Below are positions 21,867 to 33,280 of a stretch of 64,000 nt of DNA, piece after piece (the first letter of the stretch is position 1; every line of letters starts with the position of its first letter). The notes beneath the pieces are model-generated. The model saw nothing but the letters and a program-made list of their open reading frames with translations, had not been told where the DNA came from and did no database searches. The translations under genes were made by a program, and so were the position numbers. Source of the DNA: Phytopythium helicoides (taxonomy: Eukaryota > Oomycota > Peronosporomycetes > Pythiales > Pythiaceae); the NCBI GenBank assembly GCA_024867545.1, contig JANFNE010000004.1, positions 1,736,001 to 1,800,000 on the forward strand. Direction: 5' to 3'.

Positions 21867-22704
21867 TCATGTCGCGACAAAAAGTTGGAGTAGCAAACCC
21901 GAGACCATCGGCATGGAAAAGTTGTCGTCCACGCCGAGGTTGACGGCTTCTCCTATCGAAGCGGTCAGTCCAGCGAGCAGTGAGAGCTGTAGGTGTGAGA
22001 AGGAGCTTCCCAAAATCAATGGGTCGTAACACTCGCGTTCGAAGGAAGTGATGAGGAAAGTGGCGGTGGCAGTGGCAAAAAGACAGCCCAGTGAGCCCTC
22101 GATGGTCTTGGAGCCTACATGACGTCCGAAAAAGGTGGACAGCTTGTGGCGACCGAAAAGAATGCCAACGAGAGATCCGATCGGATCTCCGATAGACATC
22201 TACATGCTCAAAACCACCGTCAGCAAGCAGAGAAGCTCCAGTCATTCGAAAATCCACACGTACATGAAGAAATGCCAATCGTGCAACAGGCCACGAGAAG
22301 AGTGTGAACGAAGCTGCAGCACCCAGCAGAAAGAAGAAGGAGGCTGGAACGACTTCCCCAGTCACCTCTTCTCGTCGCAGGATGTGGTAGTAGCTATCCA
22401 AAAACCACTGATTCACGGCCGGGCTGATCTTTCTCAGCTTGTGAGCAGCGAAATACGCAGCCGCAAGCACAGACAGCACGACGCTCGCCACCAACGAGGA
22501 GAAGAACGCCGACGCTGCGTAGATGAGCACGCCCGAGATGGCGTGCTGCAGCTTCCGCCTCCCATGAACTGTCGACCGCTCTTCTCCCCTCAGCTCTGCT
22601 GCATCGACTCCCCTCGGCTTCCCTCCGATCAAAAACTGGAACGACAAGATCCCGGCGATGCAAGCCGCCAGCACAAGCCACGACGAGTCTCCATCCTGCA
22701 GCAT
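21867..22704 (-). CDS. Polyprenol/diacylglycerol kinase-like membrane protein 2
   Basis: Two exons, 22704-22264 and 22199-21867, with a 64-base intron (GTACGT...GTAG) in the same position and phase as the paralogue downstream. They encode 257 residues. RRKLQHAISG, FFFLLGAA, MSIGDPIGSLVG and KTIEGSLGC match the dolichol/phytol kinase/DGK1 family. Identity with copy 1 looks moderate, so the duplication is old and both copies may have separate substrates. The start at 22704 was chosen because the longer open frame begins with GTG at 22764. Its 5' end faces CDC45 across 216 bases, a likely bidirectional promoter. Confidence 0.85.
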
Positions 22705-22920
22705 GTCGGCGCTCCCTATGCCACAGCGTCTCCATGGCACCTCCTCATGATCAATAAGTGCCACTAAGTGCGCACGCTAGTGGCGAACGTAACGAAGAGC
22801 TCCGACGCCAGTACCGCCACTAAGTTCGCCCTTGGAGAAGTGATTATACTTCCAAATGACAGTATCCGTAGTCATCGCGTCAGGCACCGACAAACAGTGT
22901 AGTCCATTTTTGGCGCCACC
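22705..22920. promoter_or_regulatory. Divergent intergenic region, kinase-like 2 / CDC45
   Basis: 216 bases separate two start codons on opposite strands, so both promoters must lie here. A CCATTTTTGGCGCC stretch directly precedes the CDC45 ATG. The TTTGGCGCC core is like an E2F site, which would suit a replication gene, but this is a single-sequence observation. Confidence 0.4.
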
Positions 22921-25301
22921 ATGCTGTGGCCGCGCGAGGAGTTCCACGCGGCCTACGGGCAGATCAAGGTGGACGCGCTGCAGAGCGGCGGCTGCTCGGT
23001 GCTGCTGCTGGTGGCGCTGGACGTGGACGCGCTGTGTGCGAGCGAGATCCTCACGCGGCTGCTCCAAGCGGACTTTGTGAGCTACTCGCTGCTGGCGGTG
23101 CGAGGCTACGAGGACATTCTGCGCGTGCGCGAGAGTCGCATCCGCGACGAGCAGGGAAATGTGCGCGAGAGCGAGCTGCGCTCCATCGTTATGATCAACT
23201 GCGGCGCCATCGTCAACGTGGCGCAGCTGCTCGCGCTGCCGCCGCACATCAAGTGCTATGTGTTTGACAGCCACCGACCCATCCACCTGGCCAACATCTA
23301 CGACGAGCACCAGCAGATTGTCGTCTTTGACGACGGCGCGCAGGCGCTCGACGACTATCCGGCGTATGGATCCGACATTGACCGAGATGAGTACGAGAGC
23401 GACGCCGAAGAGGAGGAGGAAGAGGAAGTGGATGATGACGAGGGAGAAGAGGAGTTTGACCCCGACAACGACGGAGACAAAAGCGACGCTGACGAAGGAG
23501 AAGCAGAGTTTGGAGAGACGGAGAAACCTGCAGACGGCGATGAGGAAGAGCAGACGCAGGATACAGAGGGGTCGCCAAGCACGGAGAAGCGAAAGCGGAG
23601 TGATGCCAGCGATATCGACGATGACGAGAACCGTCACAAGAAGCGGAAAGAAGATGCACTGAATAGCGATGACGACGGACATGACGTTTTGGCCGTGCCT
23701 TCAACTCAAGAGATCACCGACAAGGAAGCCAAGCGACAGCGTCGAGAGGAGATTTTGAGATATTACCGCGGGTCTTTCTACGGAGCCCCAGCAGCGACCA
23801 TTGCGTTTGAGCTCGCCCAGCAAATGAACAGCTCGCATCGGGAGCTGTTGTGGTACGCTATCGTCGGCCTTACGAAGCAGTTTGTGCTCGAAGAAATCGA
23901 CGTTGACAACTACAACCTCATGGTACACCGATTCCAGGACGAGGTGCTAGCTATTGACGAAACACCGGGATTCGACTCCACAAGCCAGTCAGTGCCGACC
24001 AATCCAGCCAATGATCACGGCAAAATTGGCTTTGAAGAGGAATATCGCTTCATGTGCTACCGGCATTGGTCGCTGTACGAATCGATGTACTACTCCGACT
24101 ATATTGCATCCAAACTCGGACTCTATTTGGATCAGGCGCGGCGAATTGGTGCTCGAAACGCATCAAACTCATCATCAGGAGAGAGCGAAACTGCACTACA
24201 TGTCTTTCTTGCGCGAATGGGATTTTCCCTTCGACAGAGCCAACAAAAGTTCACGTATATGCCACTCGAGATGAAACAGATGTTACGCGCCAAGATCCAG
24301 GAGATCTCTCCTGAGTTCGGGCTCGACGATATATTCTACGGCTCCTTCAAGCGCCATTTCGCGTTCCAGTACCAGCTATGCGCTGCTGACGCCGTGTACG
24401 GTCTCCAGGCACTTCTTGAGGCACCAGAGTCCTATATATCGTCTGTTTTCCAGTCTGAGCAGCAGTACAATAACAGCTCTGGTGGTACTGGCGGGAGTGG
24501 TGGTGGTGGGAGCGCAATTTCAAGTTTGCTGTCCATCACAGCTTCGGGGATCTCCCACTTGGGTGAAAAGAAGACTGCGACTGGAGAGGATAATGAGGAT
24601 GTTCAGGACGACTTTCGGCAGCAAAACTTTATGCTGGCTCACACGGCTCTCTCCTGCCGCTCAGTTGAGTCAAGTAGGCTGATGGAAAGTGGCATCAAGG
24701 TGGCAATGGAGCTGAAGCAAGCGATTGTTCGCGTGGGCATTTCCATTATGGAACGGAAGCTCATTGTGCGCGTCAAGCACTTTCGGTATGTTAGCCTCAA
24801 CATCCCCGAGCGCGAACAGGAGTTGTTCGCCAACGCCAATGTGTTGACTCAGCTGGCACTCTTTCTTCTCAATGTGCATCGCGCAAGTGGCAAGTGGGGC
24901 GGGGTTAGTACCAAATCGGCAGTGAAAAAGACCGAAGACGGCGAAGATGACACCGAACAGCAAGAAGAAGTCGCCATCAACAAGTCAATTGTACCCCTAG
25001 TACTGATCACGCGCAACCCAGCACAAAATTGCTTCCTTGTCGTAGGGATTTCGTGCCCTTCAACTCCTGGCGAAGTCCATCGCAAGTAAGTATTTTCTTG
25101 TATTGCTTGCTTGTGCAGTTACCGACACTCACACTACCTCGGCTGTTGTTCAACAGTACGCTTGGTACTGCGTTTAAGCTGGCAGCGGGGGAAACTGGAG
25201 CCAATTTCAGGCAGGACGGCTTTACTAGTGCTGTCATGGAGATCCAGATGGATGAGATCCAGTACTTCGTGGAGCAACTGCACAATGTGCTAGACGCTTA
25301 A
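22921..25301 (+). CDS. CDC45: CDC45 replication initiation protein
   Basis: Two exons, 22921-25085 and 25157-25301, with a 71-base intron (GTAAGT...ACAG), encode 769 residues. CDC45 is the non-enzymatic DHH-fold subunit of the CMG helicase at replication forks. Recognisable parts are the N-terminal LLLVALDVDALCASEIL, the DSHRPIHLANIYD block, and the C-terminal block ending in FGLDDIFYGSFKRHFAFQY and LGTAFKLAAGE. It is longer than the human protein (566) because of a long acidic stretch rich in Glu/Asp (about residues 155-255) and a Gly/Ser insert near 520. The acidic segment has the usual position in this family but is unusually long. No frame break occurs over 2.3 kb. Confidence 0.95.
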
Positions 25302-25649
25302 TTCCTTTGACGAATAAACTCGACCTGTCAGTGTTGGAATGAATTGTTAGTACAACACACTGAAGTCCTGGAAAGATTTACCGCCGTGAATTATGTCGCT
25401 ATCTCAAGTTTCGGGACTCGTGACTTCAGCCACTGCACCGAGGTCCCAGCAGGGGATACCTCATGTGCACTAAATGCTTAGTGTCGGTTTCGCATGTTCG
25501 AAACGAACGACGGGGCGTACGTTTGAGCTATAGAACTGGACGGACACAGCAAATTTACGACAGTGGTGTTGACGCTATGCTGAATGATCTTGCGCGGAAT
25601 CGTATATACTGTGGTAATCTAGACTTATATTTCGTTATCATTGTAGCGA
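25302..25649. other. Intergenic region between CDC45 and copy D
   Basis: 348 bases between convergent genes. One short plus frame (25463-25678) has no support. Nothing else seen. Confidence 0.4.
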
Positions 25650-26651
25650 TCACAACTGCGCCTGTGTGCCAACCTTGACCTGTGCAAGTATGTTGCTGTC
25701 CTTTCTGTTGCTGGTTGAGCCCGACGTTTCTGATAGTGGATGTACTGCTCTGGAGAGGCTTGTGCGAATATTGATGAGAACATTTTTGTAAGATGGACCT
25801 TTACTTGATGAAGCCTTCATTGATAAGCGAGCTTTTGACGGCATCTTACTCATGATAGCACTTCGGACGCGAGATGATCCCTTTGGAGTAGTGTTCTCGG
25901 AGTCGTAGTTGCTTACCTTCACGCTCATGTTGTTAGAAGTATTTTTTTGTTTGCTCAGTATGCTGCTTCGGAATTTTTCCTTGACAGTGAATCCTATACA
26001 GACTGCCATCGTAATTCGATTCCATAACGCTTGTGCCGGAGTCCAATTGAGACCCGTCTCAGCTTCAAGCAAAGTGAACGGATATTCGTGCGTGAAGAAG
26101 AGCACGTACGCGGCGATCTCTAGTTTTTTCTCTTGTACAAGAAACTTCCACCCCCTTGCGATGTACAAGTAGTAGAATCGCGAGATAAACATGAAGAGAA
26201 GTGAGGCATTTTCAACAATGTTGTCCATTCCATCGAGAGATGTGACAGCGTAGTCAGGAGCTAGCACATCGACGAAGTTGAGTAGAAGCACGAATATGTT
26301 GAGCAGCGTTAGCATTTCCGATATCAAGCGCATGTATCGAATGATTGGAATTCGCATCTTCTTCGTCACATCACGTCCCACAATAGAGATCTGGATTAAG
26401 AAAGTCATTGTTGATGCTGTCTCGGACACGTCGTTGAGATGATCCGCAGCGACCTTATTCGTGCTCGCGAACGGAATGATCGATGCAAAGCCCAGAAAAG
26501 CGCTAAAAATCAGCAAAAAGCCGTGGTACTCCCGCCTTCGCTTGTAGTAGACCGTGAAAAGATACTGAAAGAGCGAAAAATTTACCAATAATGTGAGGGG
26601 CATCGAGAACGCTATGTTGGCCTATTCAAGCTGCGATTCTGTGACGATCAT
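25650..26651 (-). pseudogene. Seven-helix membrane protein, copy D (TAG at codon 10)
   Basis: Reads MIVTESQLE, then TAG (26622-26624), then ANIAFSMPLTLLVNFSLFQYL and the full family pattern to 25650. The residue at the stop is Glu in copies B and E (IDEAA, LQEAS), so one G-to-T change of GAG explains it. Translation could restart at the ATG at 26603, giving 317 residues but losing the outside N-terminus and leaving helix 1 at the extreme end. Alternatively GAATAG could be a splice acceptor for an unseen first exon, since the PCMT intron nearby also ends GAATAG. The remaining protein is intact: YYKRRREYHG, GRDVTKKMRIP, FISRFYYLYIARGW, KEKFRSS, and a tail rich in Ser, Lys and Thr. Confidence 0.7.
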
Positions 26652-27022
26652 GTTTGTTTGATGCGGAGAGAAGCGATGAAGAAGGCAAAGTGACGGAAAA
26701 ACGGTGTATACGGGGTGGGAGTGACGCGAACATTCGGCGGACCAGAAACAGAGGTTGTGAGCCTATTTTGAGCTGAAGTAGAGACAAACGGAATTAAAGT
26801 ACTTCAAAGTAGTCCACAACTGGACGATAGGTCTGATCTAATAGTAGCGGCAAAACGAAAGTATATTAATCTTGTCGGCCAGTTCTGAGGGGGATGAAGA
26901 CACGTCTTGTCCAGCACCTGTAATGTTCAGGTTATGAAATGTGCCTGGATCAAGACAAAACCGAGCACGGAAAAATCGTCGTGAGCATTGGGAGTTGATT
27001 TTATTCGTTCCTGTACCAATAT
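26652..27022. other. Intergenic region between copies D and E
   Basis: 371 bases with no open frame of interest. Presumably it holds the copy D promoter and the copy E 3' end. Confidence 0.4.
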
Positions 27023-27937
27023 CTACTGCTCTCTCTTTTCAGATTTCTTCCTAAACGACGTCAACGAGCTGCTACTGTTGCTTCCAGCAACCTGCACGGT
27101 ATTTGTTGCAGTGGGAGCTGGGCGAACTGCTCGAGAGAGAGACATGTTGGGCCGCATCTTCATGATCTTGAAACTAGAAATCGTACGGTCCGATGGACCT
27201 TGGCTTGCAGTAGTATTGCGGGTGCGGTCTTTGCTCAGTATACTGCTACGGAACTTCTCTTTTATCGTGAGTCCGATACAGAACGCCATCGTGAAGCGAT
27301 GCCACAGGGCCTGCACTGCCTCCCACGAAATCCCGGTCTCTGACTCGAGGATTTCGAAGGGATACTCGTGCGTGATGAACAGAAGGTACATGCCGATCTC
27401 GAGCTTCTTGTTTTCGAGAAGGAATCGCCAGCCACGCGCAATGTAGAGGTAGTAAAAACGCGAAAAAAAGATGAAGGCAAGCGACATATTCTCGGCCATA
27501 TTGTCAACGCCATCAAAGGCACTCACGTCGACCTCGCAAACCTCGAGAATGTTGATGACCACCACAATGAGCTCGAATATTGTGAAGAGCTCAGACAGCA
27601 GCATCATGTATCGCAACATTGGGATGCGGACCTTCTTCGTGACATCGCGACTCACGATTGTGATCTGAAGCAGGAACGTGGCTATGGAAGCTGTCTCAGA
27701 GATGTCGTTCATATGTCCCGATCGCTCACCTTTAATGCTTGCAAATGGAATTAGCGCCGCGAAACCCAAAAACGCGCATGAAAGGAGGAGAAAGCCGTGA
27801 TACTGCCTGCGCCGTTTGTAGTACATGACGAACAGGTATTGGAAAAGCGAAAAGTTGATCAGCAGCGTCACCGGCACAATAAACGCGATGCTGGCTTCTT
27901 GCAGATTTGCCTCAATATTCGCCATCGTTGCCCCCAT
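27023..27937 (-). CDS. Seven-helix membrane protein, copy E (intact)
   Basis: 304 residues from ATG 27937; a second ATG lies four codons in (MGATMANIE). This is the cleanest member: one open frame, seven hydrophobic segments and a Ser/Thr-rich tail with a SLSRAVRP motif shared with copy D. The loops after helices 1, 3, 5 and 7 are basic (YYKRRRQYHG, SRDVTKKVRIP, ARGWRFLLENKK, IKEKFRSSILS). Those after helices 2, 4 and 6 are acidic or neutral. It is closest to copy D, so D and E form one subgroup and A and C another. Function unknown; the topology resembles a receptor rather than a channel or enzyme. Confidence 0.87.
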   Translation of the reverse strand: MGATMANIEANLQEASIAFIVPVTLLINFSLFQYLFVMYYKRRRQYHGFLLLSCAFLGFAALIPFASIKGERSGHMNDISETASIATFLLQITIVSRDVTKKVRIPMLRYMMLLSELFTIFELIVVVINILEVCEVDVSAFDGVDNMAENMSLAFIFFSRFYYLYIARGWRFLLENKKLEIGMYLLFITHEYPFEILESETGISWEAVQALWHRFTMAFCIGLTIKEKFRSSILSKDRTRNTTASQGPSDRTISSFKIMKMRPNMSLSRAVRPAPTATNTVQVAGSNSSSSLTSFRKKSEKREQ

Positions 27938-28241
27938 AGAACAGTCTGCACGAGCGAGGAGCTACTTGAGGTTGGCCAAAGATGGAGTGAAGGATCAAGC
28001 GTGTGTGTGATTGAAACAAACTCATCGAAGAGTATTTTTGCAGTCCATATGGCCAACGCTTAATGCTGCCCCCAAGATAGCACGAAACATTGGGCGAGGA
28101 GTCGAGGATGGTTGTGTTCGCAACGAATGGTTGAATGTCATGTTCTTTGATATGCAACTGCATTCATTAACCTGAGATGCAACACTATGTACTCACTACT
28201 AGCCCCACACCCTTGTGTTCTGCTGTCACTGCAGCTGCAGA

Positions 28242-29030
28242 CTACATGCTCATCTTGCGCTCGCGCACGAGTGGGACGTACCACACAGCCATGAGTTTCC
28301 GCTGCGAATAGTTGTTGCCGTTGCGCGTGATCTCGACCAGCATCTGCCCACCTCGAGACTCGTTCACAGGCACCACAAGTCGCCCGCCGTCCGCTAGCTG
28401 ATCCATAAGCGCGCGCGGTGGCGTCTCAGCAGCGGCACCCACGTGGATGAAATGAAACGGCGCCTCATTCGGCAGCCCGTCCCATCCATTGCCGCATTGC
28501 AGTGCCACAACACCACTCTCCATTAGGTCTCCGTCGGCGCTCTGCAGGTTCTTGCGCGCGAACTGAACCAATCCAGGTAGAAGTTCGAGGCCAAACACAT
28601 GACCGTGGCGGGGCTCGGCGAGACGTCCAAAGCACGCTAGAAGATACCCCGAACCAGCACCAACGTCGAGAATCCGCGGCTTGTTGACATCCTTGATAGC
28701 ATTGAGGCAAAGCTCCATGGCGTACCCGTGCTATTCAGGAGACAGGAGAATTAGTACTTACGCACGCAGAAAGCGGGATTGAACACCTGTGAAACATGCC
28801 ATGTGTGGGGCCGAGATGGTTTGGTTGAAGCCAATGGGGTGAGGTGAGTCGTTGTACGCTGAAAGCGGGCCAACGGGCTCTCCGTCCGGTGTCTCCATTT
28901 GGGCCATGTACTTGGCGCGATCCGTGCGCTTCATAGCATGGACCACCTCATCGGACTGAATCGTGCGCGTTTTCTTCAGGTTGTCGACCAGGCCATCATT
29001 CGACGACGAGCTGCAAGGCCAAAACGACAT
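28242..29030 (-). CDS. PCMT1: Protein-L-isoaspartate O-methyltransferase
   Basis: Two exons, 29030-28800 and 28730-28242, encode 239 residues. The enzyme methylates isoaspartyl residues in aged proteins using S-adenosylmethionine. Present are the family N-terminus (NDGLVDNLKKTRTIQSDEVVHAM), the substrate loop IGFNQTISAPHM, the SAM-binding ILDVGAGSGYL and the C-terminal DGGRLVVPV. The splice is set by the conserved ISAPHM-HGYAMEL junction. This forces a donor beginning GCATGT rather than GT, so the 69-base intron is GC-AG. A perfect GTAAGT lies inside the intron, but using it would break the frame. The 304 bases beyond its 3' end (27938-28241), up to copy E, show no other gene. Confidence 0.93.
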
Positions 29031-29284
29031 ATTGCCCCGTGATCTTGCGCCGCGTATACAAGACCACCTGACTCCACTGCGTGCTCTTGCTAACCCTCGA
29101 CGCTGCAGGATACCCACGCTGGTCGATCTGATCGATCGCTTCCTTCGACTTGTTCACGACACCGCTTGTTCACCAATGATGGCGTTTCTAGGGTCGGTGA
29201 GTGCACGATACGACAGTTGGAATCCTGCCTCATGTCGCGAGCGCCGGGTCCCGACATAGAAGCCTCCATGAACGGTCACAGAAG

Positions 29285-32200
29285 CTAGCGCGTCTGCATG
29301 TCGTCCAGCAGGTTCTGGAAGAGCTTGGCGAGTGCCTTGGCGGTCGGCCGCTTCTTGATGTCGGCGCTTAGGCACTCTTCGATCGCGCCAAGCACCTTGG
29401 CGACTGCTTGAGGAGAGCATGGAGACGCGGCACTTGTGAGAGACGAGCAAGTCGTTGTCGTCGTGCGAAAGCTCCGGCTGTTGTTGCTCGCGTCATCGTT
29501 GACTGTCGCGAGCACCGCCCCGCGCAGCGTATCCATAAATCGGCGTAGTTGCTCGTTATGGTGCTTGATTGCCGTGTCTAATGCTCGCTGCTGCTGTTGT
29601 TGCTGCTGTCGCTGGCTCTTGATTTTCTCCTCTTGCGAAGCGTTGTCATCGCCACCACTGGCAGAACCCGCGGACACAGATCGCTTCTTGTCGACATCGC
29701 TTGTCGAACCGGTTTCAAACGACACGAAAGGTTGGCACCACACCTCCATCAACAGCACGCCAACGCTGTACATGTCTGCAGACCAATGTCGAGCCCGCCG
29801 TTGAGCCAGCACTACCTCTGGTGCGACTAGTGGCAATATTGGTCCTGGGTCCTTCGGAACCTCACGCTTGATCAATGGCTCACGGAAACGAACTCCTTCA
29901 GGGTTGGCGTGCTCCATCATAATGACGTCGTCGTCTTCCTCATCTTCATCCGAGGTGTTGCTGCGAATGATAATGTCGTCTCCTTCAATCACAGACGTTG
30001 AGGTAGCGAGTGCGGCGGGTGTTAGCTGGGCAGTCATTCCGACGAGCTTCGTGGTGCGACTGTGGTGCTGGAAGTCGTTGAGCTTGCAGCGGAATGCCTC
30101 AGTGACCAGCACGTTGCGACTTCGAAGGTCGCCGTGGTGGAATCCCAAGTCGTGTGTGTACGCAAGTCCGAGGCACACATCCAGCATCATTTGCAGACGC
30201 GTTGTGGAGTAGTACGATGCATTGAATATGGTCCGTTCACCTTGATTCTCTTCGCCCATCGAGCCTAGACCCCCGCCCCCTACATGGAATGACTCCGAGG
30301 GCGACGTCGACAAATCAAATGACGACTCCAAATCGTTCATGACTGCTGCCGAGGTATTTGCGCGAGCGTTCATTGCCTCTGCCTCCAATAGCGAGCCAAG
30401 ATCACCTCCCTTGACATACTCAGAGATAACACACAAATGCTCGGGGTCGCGCCACATTGTGCCGAGGAACTGAACAATTTGCGGGTGGCGAAAAGTCAAC
30501 ATGAGTTCAATGTCACTGATGGCGTCGGCGAGCTCGCGCACTTCGAAACGCAGCGTCATCATTCGTTTCACCACCACTTGCGAACCAATGTAGTCCCCGA
30601 GGAACACTTCGCCGTGGTAGTTGCGACTCAAAATCCGGTGCATGTGGAATGTTTGCCACTCCACGTCATCCCACTCCATCGCTTCGTCCAGCTCGTGTGC
30701 TGACATCTTGACTCGCATTTTCTGTTTCCGAAGCTCGAAATGCTCTTGTAGTGTTTCAAGCACCATGTCCTTCGTTTCCTCGGGAAAGTCGTAAATACGT
30801 AGTGCAGCGCCCGTGCTGTGCGCATCATCGTCGGCCTCGACCTCGTCCAGTAATGCGTCGTGAGGGCTAATCTCTCCAAGCTGATGCATCACGAGGCCCA
30901 TGCGCCACTCATTCATATCTTCCCGCTCCTTGAAATTGACACGACGAGAGCGTTTGGTCGTCTTGGCAATGATCATCAAGAGGAACTTGCTGCCAAAAAT
31001 GAGCCCCGGCACCGAGATCCCGAACGAAAGCGTGAACCAGCAGTAGGTGTTGCACTCAAAAGTGTGGCATTCCGTACGATCTTCGTTCAGATCAGACGAG
31101 TACGGGCAGTATGAGCAGTAAGTGGCGCCGTCTTCATCTGCAAAAGCGCGCTCAGATACTGAAGTACAAGACTGACACGAGTTGGTAGAATTGTCGTGAT
31201 AAGTGCCAGCTTTGCACTGGATGCACCCATACAGCGTCAAGTTGGTCATAGCGGCTGTAGCAGAGGAGGACGACCCCATCCCCATCTGGGTGAACACACT
31301 CCCATTGGGGCACTGAGCGTCCGTGTTGTTATCGTACGCCCATCCGACGCCTGGGTTGTTTGAAAGAGACCTGCGCCACGTTCATAGCACGTGTCAGAAA
31401 CGATCGGACCGCCTGGGGGAAGTATCCCGTTCGACCTACACATTCGTGAGGAGCCGCTGAAGAAGCGACACAAATGTTGTGCGGGGGATTGATGAAATAA
31501 GGTTGTCGTCGAAATGGCTGATTTAGTTGGTTAATAGCATACGGCACTTCTTTTAGACAGCCGCTCATAACACAGCAACGATTTAGAGGTGCACTTACAT
31601 GACTTCAATTGAAGAGAGAATCGGATCAAACACAGTTGGCGTGAAGTTTCGCAGTTGATTTGATGCCAAATCCCTTGAGCACACAACTAATGTTAACTTA
31701 AGGTCAAACATGCTGAAAATCGAGGCAGCTCACGTACAAGGTGACAAGTCCCGAGTAAGGTTGCAGCTCGCTGTTAGTCTCCATAGACCAGAGGATATTG
31801 TTGCTCAGGTTCCTGGCACACGCAAACAGCATAGACTAGATTGAGTCCATGCAAAAAGGGTATATGAGCCCATGACGCCTTACGTACAGGTAACGGAGGT
31901 TTGGAGCCACGAATGTATCTGGGAAGCTTGGAAGTAGGTCGAGCCTGTTTTCTTGAAGCTCGAGGCTCACGAGATTCCTTCGGAAATTTGGTCGCTGTGA
32001 GTCGATGCAAATTGTTCCGACCAAGTCGTAACTGCTCCAAGTTGTCAAGCCCCTCGAATGCATTCGTGTCGATCACTGATATGATGTTGTCACTCAAATC
32101 GCTGTCGATTGTAAAAACGTCAGTCGTGCCGTCACGCACACCAAATATTGTACAATGAAGGAAGGACGCACAGAATCGTGAGAGTGTTCATTCCTGAAAA

Positions 32201-33280
32201 TGCCTCTGAGTTGACTGTGAAGATGGCATTGGACGCAATGTACAGCTCGCTGATCTCGGCTCCTGCAAACGCGTACGCGTCGATCTCAACGATAAGGTTC
32301 CAATTGAAGGAGCTGAGCGACAGCAATCTGGTTAGAGCCCCTAAACCGCCCCAAATGAAGCGCTGCTCATTACGTACACAAATCCTTCTGCAACAATATT
32401 CTGGACGCCTGTCGGTATGGTTGTCAAGGCGTTGTTTGAAAAGTTGAGCGCCTTCCACGATTTGGAAAGCGTGATTAGCGAATTTGGCACGGTCGGTAGG
32501 GTGTTCACGCTCAGATCCAAGGTGTCGATCTTTGATAAGTTGTAAAAACTGTCAGAGTACAGCACCGTCAAGTTGCCCCCTGACAGGTACCTGCTCCAAA
32601 ACACATTAGCTCTGATCAAAGTCTCAAACCATTCACAGAAACTTACACTGCCTCGAGTTTCGGACAATTTGCAACAGCCTTGGAGCTAATGGTGCGCAGC
32701 TTTGTATCCGTGCACCTAGTATCCAACATGGGACCATTAGCCGCGGGCTTTGTGCCGATAAGTCCATTACCGTCCTCATGCTCACCGGATCTCCTCAAGC
32801 AGTGGGAGACCGTCAAACGACCCCGTCTCGATCTTCGTGAGCGGGTTATCCGACAGATCTCTGCATCAACGAGTCACCACGCAGCACGTCAGCACCCGCA
32901 TCAACCTGGTGTTGCTGCACACGCGACACCAAACACCCACATGACGGTCGCAGGCCGTCATGGCGCTCAGCAGCTCGGCCGGGACGCTCGAGAGCGAGTT
33001 GTTCTGCAGGTACAGCACCGTCTCCGTCGCCAGGTCGCTCGCGTCCGCGGTCGCCACGGCGCCGCCGTCGCTGTAGAAGGCGAAGGACGCGCCGTCGCCG
33101 ACCACCGTCACGTTGGTCAGGCCCTGCGCCGACAGGTCCAGACTGGCCAAAACGCGGTCAATTCGAGCGCGGAGACCGCCAAATCGCGCACAGCGCCGCT
33201 CACCTCCAAGTCAAAGGCAGCGCCGCCGCCAGCAGCGCCGCCAGCCCCAGCGCCGTGCGCGCTCGACGCCTCGCCACCAT
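29285..33280 (-). CDS. Leucine-rich-repeat TKL receptor kinase, multi-exon
   Basis: Begins at ATG 33280 with a signal peptide (LGLAALLAAALPLT). A 61-base intron follows (33203-33143), then LRR-coding exons down to about 31700. Visible repeats include VLYLQNNSLSSVPAELL, DLSDNPLTKIETGSF, LDLSVNTLPTVPNSL, LYIASNAIFTVNSEAF and LRLGRNNLHRL, many in separate exons bounded by short introns. A Cys-rich juxtamembrane module (C-x2-C pairs, GTYHDNSTNSC) and one membrane helix precede a 670-codon open frame (29285-31297) with a TKL kinase domain. It has a VVVKRM lysine, but HRD is HGD (HHGDLRSRNVL) and DFG is DFQ. Activity may therefore be weak or absent. Large Ser/Gly/Gln inserts break the kinase. Exact LRR exon borders were not all resolved. 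The reading frames 28 to 29 kb away on the same strand belong to PCMT. Confidence 0.82.

Noticed and set aside
22777..23682. 301-codon minus frame over the CDC45 5' part
   Set aside because: Leu/Val-rich mirror of the acidic CDC45 stretch; no domain.
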